Source of the DNA: an uncultured Clostridia bacterium
GTDB lineage: Bacteria > Bacillota > Clostridia > Oscillospirales > Acutalibacteraceae
Assembly (NCBI GenBank): GCA_946186725.1
Contig: CAMHOI010000082.1
Location: forward strand, 1 to 5,001
Reading direction: 5' to 3'
Length of the DNA stretch: 5,001 bases
The notes under the pieces are model-generated. The model was not told the DNA's origin. It did not search any database and saw only the letters and a program-made list of their open reading frames with translations. Position numbers and translations under genes: made by a program. Shown in pieces: positions 1 to 5,001 of the stretch (positions are counted from its first letter, which is position 1; every line of letters begins with the position of its first letter).

Positions 1-369
1 GAGTGGGCCGCCTGGTATGACGAGGTGTACAAGGGCCGAAAGTTCGAGGCCACCGTCGTCGGCATGGACACCCACAGCCTCGCCGCCTCCGGCTGCCTCG
101 CGCGCTTCCAGAGCGAGAACGGCAAGAACTTTATCAACTTCTCGGACGCCGAGTACGACGAGGCCTACGCAAAGGCCATGGCCACCGTGGACGAGGCGGA
201 GCAGATGGAGCTTTTCAAGCGCTGCGAGACTATCCTCGCTGAGAAGGCCGCGAACGTCTATCTGCAGGATCCGTCCTCCTTCGCCGCCATGCAGACGAAT
301 ATCGGGGGCTTCCGCTTCTATCCCGCGCTCTATGTGATGGACCTCGCCACGGTCTACAGAATGAGCTGA
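1..369 (+). CDS. Extracellular substrate-binding protein of a peptide/nickel-class ABC importer, 3' end only
   Basis: This is the last 122 codons of a gene that begins before the window; the frame is open from base 1 to the TGA at 367-369. The protein would capture the ligand outside the membrane and deliver it to the permease pair encoded just downstream. The visible part looks like the C-terminal lobe of family-5 solute-binding proteins (SBP_bac_5). It has a charged helix rich in Glu and Ala around residues 50-85, then a strand reading AANVYLQDP, then a closing GGFRFYP...YVMDLATVY segment, the usual end of this family. The signal peptide, lipobox and most ligand-contacting residues lie outside the window, so the substrate (peptide, nickel chelate, other metallophore, opine or glutathione-like molecule) cannot be read here. 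Its stop overlaps the next start by one base (TGATG), placing it in the same operon. Family assignment is firm; specificity is unknown. Confidence 0.88.
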   Translation, partial: EWAAWYDEVYKGRKFEATVVGMDTHSLAASGCLARFQSENGKNFINFSDAEYDEAYAKAMATVDEAEQMELFKRCETILAEKAANVYLQDPSSFAAMQTNIGGFRFYPALYVMDLATVYRMS

Positions 370-1310
370 TGCGCACCGTCTTACGAAAAACCGGCGTGCT
401 GATCCTCACGCTGCTGCTGGTGACGCTCTTCGCCTTCCTGGCCTTCGAGCTCATCCCCGGCGACCCGACGACCATGCTGCTCGGCTCCGACTACACGCCG
501 GAGCGGGCGGCGGCGCTGCGGGAGTCCCTGGGCCTTGACCGCAGCGTGGCCGCGCGCTATCTTGACTGGCTCGTCTCCTTTGTGACCGGCGACATGGGCA
601 GAAGCTATACCTACTCCATGTCCGTGCGGGAGGTGCTGCGCGGCAAGATCGCCGTGACGGCGGTGCTGTCGCTTCTGAGCTGGGTGCTGGTCATCGCGGT
701 CAGCGTCCCGCTCGGCGTGGCCCTGGTGCGCTATCAGAAAAAGCCCTTCGGGAAGATCGGCTTTTCCCTCAATCAGGTGATGATGGCGATGCCGCCCTTC
801 TTCCTGGGTATCCTGCTGACCTATCTCTTCGGCATTTTATTAAAGCTCTTCACGCCGGGGAAGTTTGTCCCGCTCAGCGAGGGGCCGGGCAGGAGCCTCG
901 CCTACCTCTTCTTCCCCGCCCTTGCGATCTCGCTTCCGAAGATCGCCAAGACGGTGAAGCTCCTGCGCGCGTCCATCCTCAGTGAGATGCGGCGCGAATA
1001 CGTGCTCACCGCCTACAGCCGGGGAAACTCCCGCTGGATGGTGATCAAAAACCACGTCTTCCGCAATGCCCTGCTGCCGGTGGTGACCTATCTCGCCATG
1101 TCGCTGGCGGACATTGTGGCAAGCTCCATCATTGTCGAGCAGGTCTTCGTCGTCCCGGGTCTCGGGCGTCTGCTGGTGGCGAGCATCTCCAACCGCGACT
1201 ATCCCGTGGCGCTGTGCATCGTGGTGATGATCGCGTCGGTGGTCGTGGTGATGAATTACCTTGCGGACATTCTGACCCAGGCCATCGACCCGCGCGTGCG
1301 CCTGAGCTGA
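369..1310 (+). CDS. ABC transporter permease, DppB/NikB/GsiC-like (313 aa)
   Basis: This is one of two integral membrane subunits forming the import channel of the peptide/nickel-class transporter. An N-terminal membrane helix (about 9-29) leads into the family motif IPGDP (29-33), followed by an external region with GDMGRSY at 74-80. Further hydrophobic segments lie near 96-120, 136-160, 178-190, 238-256 and 280-300. The cytoplasmic EAA coupling loop, which contacts the ATPases, spans about 211-237 (YVLTAYSRG, then KNHVFRNALLP). The late family motifs EQVFVVPGLGRLL (257-269), DYP (277-279) and the terminal DPR are present. Length matches NikB (314 aa in E. coli) better than DppB (339 aa). 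The ATG overlaps the upstream stop by one base and has no clear SD before it, so translation probably depends on ribosomes finishing the binding-protein gene. No frameshift or missing motif is seen. Confidence 0.93.
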   Translation: MRTVLRKTGVLILTLLLVTLFAFLAFELIPGDPTTMLLGSDYTPERAAALRESLGLDRSVAARYLDWLVSFVTGDMGRSYTYSMSVREVLRGKIAVTAVLSLLSWVLVIAVSVPLGVALVRYQKKPFGKIGFSLNQVMMAMPPFFLGILLTYLFGILLKLFTPGKFVPLSEGPGRSLAYLFFPALAISLPKIAKTVKLLRASILSEMRREYVLTAYSRGNSRWMVIKNHVFRNALLPVVTYLAMSLADIVASSIIVEQVFVVPGLGRLLVASISNRDYPVALCIVVMIASVVVVMNYLADILTQAIDPRVRLS

Positions 1311-1321
1311 GGAGGGTTTCG

Positions 1322-2125
1322 ATGTTTGATCTGAAAAACAAAACCTTCCGCGCCGGCGCCGTCATCACGCTTGTGATGCTGCTGATCATCACGGTCGGCG
1401 TGTTCTGGACGCCCTATGACCCCAACGCCATGGACGCCGCCGGGAAGATGGCGGGGCCCGGCCTGCGCCATCTCTTCGGCACGGACAACTTCGGGCGGGA
1501 CATCTTCTCCCGCGTGGTGCAGGGCGCGGGCGCGACCTTCTTCATCGCCCTGTGCTCGGTGTCCATCGGGCTTGCGGCGGGCCTCCTCGTCGGCGGCCTG
1601 ACGGGCTATTACGGCGGCTGGGTGGACGAGCTGCTCATGCGCCTCAACGACACGCTCACCGCCTTTCCGAGTCTGCTGCTGGCCCTGGTGCTGATCGCAG
1701 TGTTCCAGGGCGGCAAGTACAACATCATCCTCGCCCTGGGCGTGCTGTTCATCCCGACCTTCGCGCGCATCGTGCGCATGGAGGTGGCGCGGCAGAAGGC
1801 GCTGGACTATGTGGCCAACGCCCGGCTCATGGGTGTGGGCGACATGCGCATCCTCTTTGTACACATCATGCCGAACATCTGGCCGGTGCTCCTGAGCGCC
1901 GTGGCCATCGGCTTTAACAACGCAGTGCTGGCCGAGGCGTCGATGAGCTATCTCGGTCTCGGCGTTCAGCCCCCGGACCCGAGTCTCGGCCGTATGCTGA
2001 ACGAGGCCCAGGGCTATCTGCTGCGTGCCCCGTGGTACGCCCTCTCGGCCGGGGCCGCGATCATCCTGCTGGTGCTGGGCTTCGGCTTACTCAGCGAGGG
2101 GCTGGGAGGTGACGGCCGTGCTTGA
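1322..2125 (+). CDS. ABC transporter permease, DppC/NikC-like (267 aa)
   Basis: This is the second membrane subunit, pairing with the permease directly upstream. I chose the ATG at 1322 because it sits 5 bases after GGAGGG (1311-1316) and gives the expected N-terminus: a short cytoplasmic leader, one membrane helix (about 11-29) and then TPYDPN. Upstream in-frame starts would run far into the preceding gene. Family motifs are clear: LFGTDNFGRDIFSRV (51-65), the GYYGGWVDELLMR segment (95-107) with the following DTLTAFPSLLLAL, and the EAA loop around 163-187 (YVANARLMG ... HIMPN). SYLGLGVQPP and the final helix follow near the C-terminus. The tail is short: where relatives read on through a GDxLRDxLDP-like stretch, this one stops at EGLGGDGRA. 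That tail lies over the SD of the next gene. Length is closer to NikC (277 aa) than DppC (300 aa). Family assignment is firm; the transported compound is unknown. Confidence 0.93.
   Translation: MFDLKNKTFRAGAVITLVMLLIITVGVFWTPYDPNAMDAAGKMAGPGLRHLFGTDNFGRDIFSRVVQGAGATFFIALCSVSIGLAAGLLVGGLTGYYGGWVDELLMRLNDTLTAFPSLLLALVLIAVFQGGKYNIILALGVLFIPTFARIVRMEVARQKALDYVANARLMGVGDMRILFVHIMPNIWPVLLSAVAIGFNNAVLAEASMSYLGLGVQPPDPSLGRMLNEAQGYLLRAPWYALSAGAAIILLVLGFGLLSEGLGGDGRA
2105..2112 (+). promoter_or_regulatory. SD that sets the GTG start of the first ATPase gene
   Basis: GGAGGTGA, a long match to the 16S anti-SD, lies inside the end of the upstream permease gene. It is 5 bases before the GTG at 2118. The other in-frame GTG, at 2109, lies inside this SD and has no good SD of its own. 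This decides in favour of 2118. Confidence 0.8.
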
Positions 2126-2906
2126 GATACGCGATCTGCACGTCACCTTCAAGTCCACCGGCAAGGAGGCCGTCAAGGGCATCGACCTGTCCATTGCCCA
2201 CGGCGAGCGCCTGGGTCTGGTGGGCGAATCCGGCTCCGGCAAAACCGTGACCGCCATGGCCCTGACCGGCCTCATCGAGCGCAGCAATGTCGTGATGCGC
2301 GGCGAGGTGCTGTTTGAGGGCCGCGATCTGGTGCGCTGTTCACGGCGCGAACTCCGCTCCATCCACGGGCGCGACATCGGCGTCGTGTTCCAGGAGCCCA
2401 TGCGCAGCCTCAACCCCCTCATGCGCGTCGGGGAGCAGATCGAGGAGGCGCTGAAAATCCACACCGACAAGACGCCAGAGGAGAGGCGCAGGCTCGCCCT
2501 CGAGGTCATGGAGCAGGTCAGCCTGCCGGAGCCCGACGTGACATACCGCAAGTACCCGCACCAGCTCTCCGGCGGACAGCGCCAGCGGGCGATCATCGCC
2601 TCGGCCATGATCATCCGCCCGCGCCTTCTGGTCTGCGACGAGCCGACCACCGCCCTCGACGTGACCGTGCAGCGCCAGATCCTGGAGCTGCTGCGCAGCT
2701 TGAGTGTGGAGTACGGCGTGGGCATTCTGCTCATCAGCCACGACATGAACGTCGTGCGCCGCCTCTGCGAGGACGTGGCCGTCATGTACAAGGGCAGGAT
2801 CGTCGAGCGGGGGCTGACCGAAGAAATCTTCAAAAACCCGCAGGACGACTACACCAAACGGCTCATCGCCGCGATCCCCACGAGGAAACACCATGGAACA
2901 GTCTGA
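2118..2906 (+). CDS. ABC transporter ATP-binding protein, DppD/NikD-like (262 aa)
   Basis: This is the first of two cytoplasmic ATPases that power the importer by binding the EAA loops of the permeases. All nucleotide-binding motifs are intact: Walker A GESGSGKT (36-43), Q-loop Gln92 in VVFQEPMRSLNP, signature LSGGQ (150-154), Walker B LLVCDE (170-175) with catalytic Glu175, D-loop TALD (178-181), and switch His208 in LISHD. The RSLNP after the Q-loop is typical of the peptide/nickel class. The protein ends soon after DDYTKRLIAAIP. It lacks the oligo_HPY C-terminal domain and the cysteine cluster of about 320-330 aa Dpp/Opp ATPases, and its size is near NikD (254 aa). The GTG start overlaps the preceding gene by 8 bases and the stop overlaps the next gene by 14 bases, so translational coupling is likely on both sides. 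Confidence 0.93.
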   Translation: MLEIRDLHVTFKSTGKEAVKGIDLSIAHGERLGLVGESGSGKTVTAMALTGLIERSNVVMRGEVLFEGRDLVRCSRRELRSIHGRDIGVVFQEPMRSLNPLMRVGEQIEEALKIHTDKTPEERRRLALEVMEQVSLPEPDVTYRKYPHQLSGGQRQRAIIASAMIIRPRLLVCDEPTTALDVTVQRQILELLRSLSVEYGVGILLISHDMNVVRRLCEDVAVMYKGRIVERGLTEEIFKNPQDDYTKRLIAAIPTRKHHGTV

Positions 2907-3639
2907 ACATGTGCTGGAGGTCGAAGGGCTCAGCGTGGTCTATCAGGACCGCGGGCTCTTCGGGAAAAAGACGAGCTTTCAGGCTCTCACCGACGTGAGC
3001 TTTCACGTGAACAAGGGCGAAATTCTGGGCCTTGTGGGCGAGAGCGGCTGCGGCAAATCGACCCTCTCCAAGGCCATCCTCGGGATGCTGGACAGCGCCG
3101 TCGTCACCGGCGAGGTGCGCCATCTCACCAAGCGGCCGCAGATGGTCTTCCAGGACCCCGCTGGCAGTCTCAACCCCGCGAAGACCGTGGGCTGGATTCT
3201 GGAGGAGCCGCTGCGGGTCTACGGCAAGTACGACGCCGCCGAGCGTAAACGCCGCGTGCTCGACATGCTCGAGCGCGTGGGCCTGTCCAAAAGCTATGCC
3301 GGGCGAAAACCGGGCGAGCTCTCAGGCGGACAGAAGCAGCGCGTCTCCATCGCCGCGGCCCTGATTCGCCGCCCGCGCTTCATCATCGCGGACGAGCCGG
3401 TCTCCGCCCTGGACGTGACCATCCAGGCGCAGATCCTGGATCTCCTGTGGGACCTGCGGCATGACCTCGATCTGAGCTACCTCTTCATCAGCCACGACCT
3501 CAACGTGGTCTATTCCATCTGTGACCGCGTCATGGTCATGGAGAAGGGCCGCATCATCGAGCAGGGCAGCGTGGACGAGGTCTACGATCACCCGAAGGAG
3601 GACTACACCAAAAGGCTCCTCAGTGCGGTGCAGTATTGA
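2893..3639 (+). CDS. ABC transporter ATP-binding protein, DppF/NikE-like, compact form (248 aa)
   Basis: This is the second ATPase, expected to form the working heterodimer with the product of the preceding gene. Motifs are complete: Walker A GESGCGKST (49-57), Q-loop Gln87 in QMVFQDPAGSLNP, signature LSGGQ (143-147), Walker B FIIADE (163-168), D-loop SALD (171-174), and switch His201 in FISHD. As in relatives, a variable insert (YQDRGLFGKKTSFQA) precedes the first conserved strand. The protein is unusually short between Walker A and the Q-loop: 32 residues from Lys55 to Gln87, against 50 in the partner ATPase. It also lacks the oligo_HPY tail and stops at YTKRLLSAVQY. The ATG at 2893 lies inside the upstream gene, preceded by GAGGAAA (2882-2888). 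The intact catalytic motifs argue that it is a functional gene. It is the last gene of the transporter operon. Confidence 0.92.
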   Translation: MEQSEHVLEVEGLSVVYQDRGLFGKKTSFQALTDVSFHVNKGEILGLVGESGCGKSTLSKAILGMLDSAVVTGEVRHLTKRPQMVFQDPAGSLNPAKTVGWILEEPLRVYGKYDAAERKRRVLDMLERVGLSKSYAGRKPGELSGGQKQRVSIAAALIRRPRFIIADEPVSALDVTIQAQILDLLWDLRHDLDLSYLFISHDLNVVYSICDRVMVMEKGRIIEQGSVDEVYDHPKEDYTKRLLSAVQY

Positions 3640-3666
3640 GCAAGCAGCAAAACGTATAGAAAACCT

Positions 3667-3739
3667 GTCATCCTGAGCGCCGCGAAGGAACTTCCCCCGG
3701 ATTTTTAGGGGTCAGATTCTTCGCCGGGCTCAGGATGAT
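3667..3739. repeat. Long imperfect palindrome, likely a dispersed intergenic repeat and possible terminator
   Basis: The outer arms TCATCCTGAGC (3668-3678) and GCTCAGGATGA (3728-3738) are perfect 11-base inverted repeats. Pairing continues inward with few mismatches: GCGAAGGA (3682-3689) against TTCTTCGC (3717-3724, with one G-U), CT against AG, then CCCC (3695-3698) against GGGG (3708-3711), closing a 9-base loop. The whole unit would fold into one long stem in RNA or single-stranded DNA. The TCATCCTGAGC...GAAGGA pattern resembles short palindromic repeats I recall as scattered between genes in many bacterial genomes; copy number cannot be tested here. It lies 28 bases after the transporter operon's last stop and could halt transcription. 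It lacks the clean downstream U-run of a standard intrinsic terminator (the following bases are TGATTATTCC), so terminator function is uncertain. Confidence 0.75.
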
Positions 3740-3753
3740 TGATTATTCCGGTC

Positions 3754-3782
3754 TTGTATCTCGGTGCAATTCGGTATATACT
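3754..3782 (+). promoter_or_regulatory. Candidate sigma-A-type promoter for the moa operon
   Basis: A -35-like TTGTAT (3754-3759) is separated by exactly 17 bases from a -10-like TATACT (3777-3782), which matches TATAAT at five of six bases. The -35 matches TTGACA at only three. The segment is markedly AT-richer than its surroundings, lies after the palindrome, and would put the transcript start near 3788-3790, about 30 bases before the moaA ATG. An 8-base palindrome GTATATAC (3774-3781) covers the -10. The predicted leader is far too short for a Moco riboswitch. Confidence 0.5.
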
Positions 3783-3806
3783 TATTTTGTCATAAAACTA
3801 CTTTCC

Positions 3807-3811
3807 GGGAG
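3807..3811 (+). promoter_or_regulatory. SD for moaA
   Basis: GGGAG lies 8 bases before the ATG at 3820. The in-frame GTG (3811) and TTG (3814) upstream are at or too close to this SD to use it, so the ATG is the supported start. The resulting N-terminus (MIDRYGRDIRYLRLSVT) is the usual MoaA beginning. Confidence 0.7.
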
Positions 3812-3819
3812 TGTTGTCC

Positions 3820-4773
3820 ATGATCGACCGCTATGGGCGCGATATCCGCTACCTCCGCCTGTCGGTGACGGAGCTGTGCAATCTGCGCTGCCGCTACTGT
3901 ATGCCGGCGGACGGGGTGTGCAAAAAGGCGCACGACGAGATGCTGACCGAGGACGAGATGATCTGCGCCGTGCGCGCCGCCGCCTCTCTCGGGATCACGA
4001 AGCTGCGCATCACCGGGGGCGAGCCGCTGGTGAAAAAGAACATCGTCTCCATCTGCCGCCGCGCATCCGAGGTGCCCGGCATCCGGGAGATCTGCCTGAC
4101 CACCAACGGCACCCGCCTGCCGGAGCTGGCGCTGCCGCTTCGGCACGCGGGCGTCAGGCGCGTCAACATCAGCCTCGACACCCTGGACGCGGCGAAGTAC
4201 CGCCGCATCACCCGCCGGGGCGAACTCACACAGGCGGTCGACGGCATACACGCGGCGCTCTACGCGGGCTTTGAGAAGATCAAGCTCAACGCCGTGCTGA
4301 TCGGCGGCTTCAACGACGACGAGATTCCCGAGCTTGCGGAGCTGACCAGGCTCTACCCCCTGGACGTGCGCTTTATCGAGCTCATGCCCATGGTCGAGGG
4401 CACAGGCTTCGGCCCGGAGGCTTACATCCCCTGTACAGCCGTCCTCGACAGGCTGCCGGAGCTTGAGGCCCTGCCCCCGGACGGGGGCGTGGCGAAGCTC
4501 TACAGGCTCCCCGGCGCGAAGGGCAGCGTCGGGCTCATCAGCCCCGTCAGCGCCCACTTCTGCGCAGCGTGCAACCGCATCCGCCTGACCGCCGACGGCA
4601 GACTCAAGCCCTGCCTCCACTCGGGGGACGAGGTTTCGATCAAGGGTCTGGATTATGACGCTATGGTTGAAACGCTGCGCCGGGCGATTTGGGAAAAACC
4701 TGCCTGGCACGGGAAACTGGACCGTGATCACATGAGCCGCGCCGGGCGCGGCATGAATCAGATCGGAGGCTGA
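3820..4773 (+). CDS. moaA: GTP 3',8-cyclase MoaA (radical SAM, Moco biosynthesis step 1)
   Basis: MoaA uses S-adenosylmethionine and two [4Fe-4S] clusters to convert GTP to 3',8-cyclo-7,8-dihydro-GTP, the first step of molybdenum cofactor synthesis in the cytoplasm. The 317-aa product is close to the usual family length. The N-terminal radical SAM cluster motif CX3CX2C is Cys20, Cys24 and Cys27 (in CNLRCRYCMP), and the SAM-contacting GGEP is at 66-69. The second, substrate-binding cluster motif CX2CX13C is Cys248, Cys251 and Cys265 (FCAACNRIRLTADGRLKPC). Arg13, Arg253 and Arg255 sit where the three GTP-site arginines of S. aureus MoaA (R17, R266, R268) are expected. The chain ends in IGG, the C-terminal Gly-Gly needed for activity in this family. 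All key residues are present, so it should be active. It is followed after 3 bases by moaC, whose product takes the next step. No frameshift is seen. Confidence 0.97.
   Translation: MIDRYGRDIRYLRLSVTELCNLRCRYCMPADGVCKKAHDEMLTEDEMICAVRAAASLGITKLRITGGEPLVKKNIVSICRRASEVPGIREICLTTNGTRLPELALPLRHAGVRRVNISLDTLDAAKYRRITRRGELTQAVDGIHAALYAGFEKIKLNAVLIGGFNDDEIPELAELTRLYPLDVRFIELMPMVEGTGFGPEAYIPCTAVLDRLPELEALPPDGGVAKLYRLPGAKGSVGLISPVSAHFCAACNRIRLTADGRLKPCLHSGDEVSIKGLDYDAMVETLRRAIWEKPAWHGKLDRDHMSRAGRGMNQIGG
4765..4769 (+). promoter_or_regulatory. SD of moaC, embedded in the last codons of moaA
   Basis: GGAGG is formed by the last two sense codons of moaA (GGA GGC, encoding Gly316-Gly317). It lies 7 bases before the moaC ATG at 4777. 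Spacing is near ideal and supports coupled translation of the two genes. Confidence 0.8.
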
Positions 4774-4776
4774 GCC

Positions 4777-5001
4777 ATGGGAGACTTTACGCATTTTAAC
4801 GACCAGGGCCGCGCGAAGATGGTGGACGTGGGCGAAAAGCCCGTCAGCGTCCGCACCGCCGTCGCCGCGGGGCGCGTGCTGGTCAATGAAGAGACCTTCG
4901 CCCTGATCAAAAGCGGCGGCATGAAAAAGGGCGACGTGCTCACCGTGGCGCAGGTCGCGGGGGTCATGGGGGCCAAGCGCACGCCCGATCTCATCCCCAT
5001 G
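4777..5001 (+). CDS. moaC: Cyclic pyranopterin monophosphate synthase MoaC, 5' part only
   Basis: MoaC converts the MoaA product 3',8-cyclo-7,8-dihydro-GTP into cyclic pyranopterin monophosphate, the second step of Moco synthesis. The first 75 codons are present and the frame is still open at the window edge; full-length family members are about 160 aa, so roughly half is missing. The N-terminus aligns without gaps to E. coli MoaC: THFN at 5-8 (THIN), MVDV at 15-18, the KKGDV block with Lys51 at the position of E. coli catalytic Lys51, and AKRTPDLIPM at 66-75 leading towards the expected CHP motif just outside the window. The other active-site residues (E. coli His77, Glu112-Glu114, Asp128, Lys131) cannot be checked. 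The gene starts 3 bases after the moaA stop and uses an SD inside moaA, so the two are very probably co-expressed. Confidence 0.95.
   Translation, partial: MGDFTHFNDQGRAKMVDVGEKPVSVRTAVAAGRVLVNEETFALIKSGGMKKGDVLTVAQVAGVMGAKRTPDLIPM

Noticed and set aside
1214..1321. Upstream extension of the second permease from an earlier ATG
   Set aside because: It would overlap the first permease by nearly 100 bases and add a non-hydrophobic, family-unlike leader; the ATG at 1322 has a strong SD.
1256..1864. Minus-strand open frame of 202 codons opposite the second permease
   Set aside because: Its composition is biased (very rich in His, Glu, Arg and Gln), there is no family signature, and it lies fully within a well-supported permease gene.
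2087..2833. Minus-strand open frame of 248 codons opposite the first ATPase
   Set aside because: It is a Ser/Arg/Thr-rich shadow translation of a gene with all ABC ATPase motifs on the plus strand.
3811..3819. GTG or TTG start for moaA, three or two codons upstream of the ATG
   Set aside because: These codons abut or overlap the only SD (3807-3811); the ATG at 3820 has proper spacing and the normal MoaA N-terminus.
3640..3819. Moco riboswitch or small RNA upstream of moaA
   Set aside because: The only large structure is the palindrome, which lies upstream of the candidate promoter; the predicted leader is about 30 bases and cannot hold the multi-helix Moco motif.
3735..4274. Open frame of 179 codons starting within the palindrome
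   Set aside because: It runs through moaA in a different frame and gives an Arg/Pro/His-rich translation with no motif.
3790..4794. Long open frame of 334 codons on the minus strand opposite moaA
   Set aside because: It is a by-product of GC-rich third codon positions in moaA. It has no recognisable motifs, while the plus-strand frame carries every MoaA signature.

Overview
The window is GC-rich, with dense, same-strand, tightly packed genes and strong AGGAGG-type Shine-Dalgarno (SD) sequences. With a Clostridia-like gene set and a palindromic intergenic repeat, this suggests a high-GC anaerobic Firmicute (for example Oscillospiraceae-like gut Clostridia). That placement is an inference from style, not a database match.

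Positions 1-3639 hold the 3' part of one operon for a complete peptide/nickel-class (SBP_bac_5/BPD_transp_1) ABC importer. In order these are the end of the extracellular substrate-binding protein, two permeases and two ATPases. Neighbouring genes overlap or lie 11 bases apart, so they should be co-transcribed and translationally coupled. Subunit lengths (313, 267, 262 and 248 aa), and ATPases lacking the long C-terminal extension of Dpp/Opp proteins, resemble the nickel/metallophore (Nik) branch more than classical dipeptide transporters. The sequence cannot fix the substrate, and most of the binding protein lies outside the window.

Positions 3640-3819 are a 180-base intergenic gap. It contains a 71-base imperfect palindrome, probably a dispersed intergenic repeat that may also end transcription of the transporter operon. 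A plausible sigma-A-type promoter follows, then a good SD.

Positions 3820-5001 start a molybdenum cofactor (Moco) operon. It holds a complete moaA (GTP 3',8-cyclase) and the first 75 codons of moaC (cyclic pyranopterin monophosphate synthase), which catalyse consecutive steps from GTP to cPMP. The moaC SD is made from the two codons for MoaA's terminal Gly-Gly motif.

I see no RNA gene, CRISPR array, insertion sequence or clearly undescribed system. The more unusual items are the intergenic palindrome, a compact second ATPase missing about 18 residues between Walker A and the Q-loop, and the transporter next to Moco genes.
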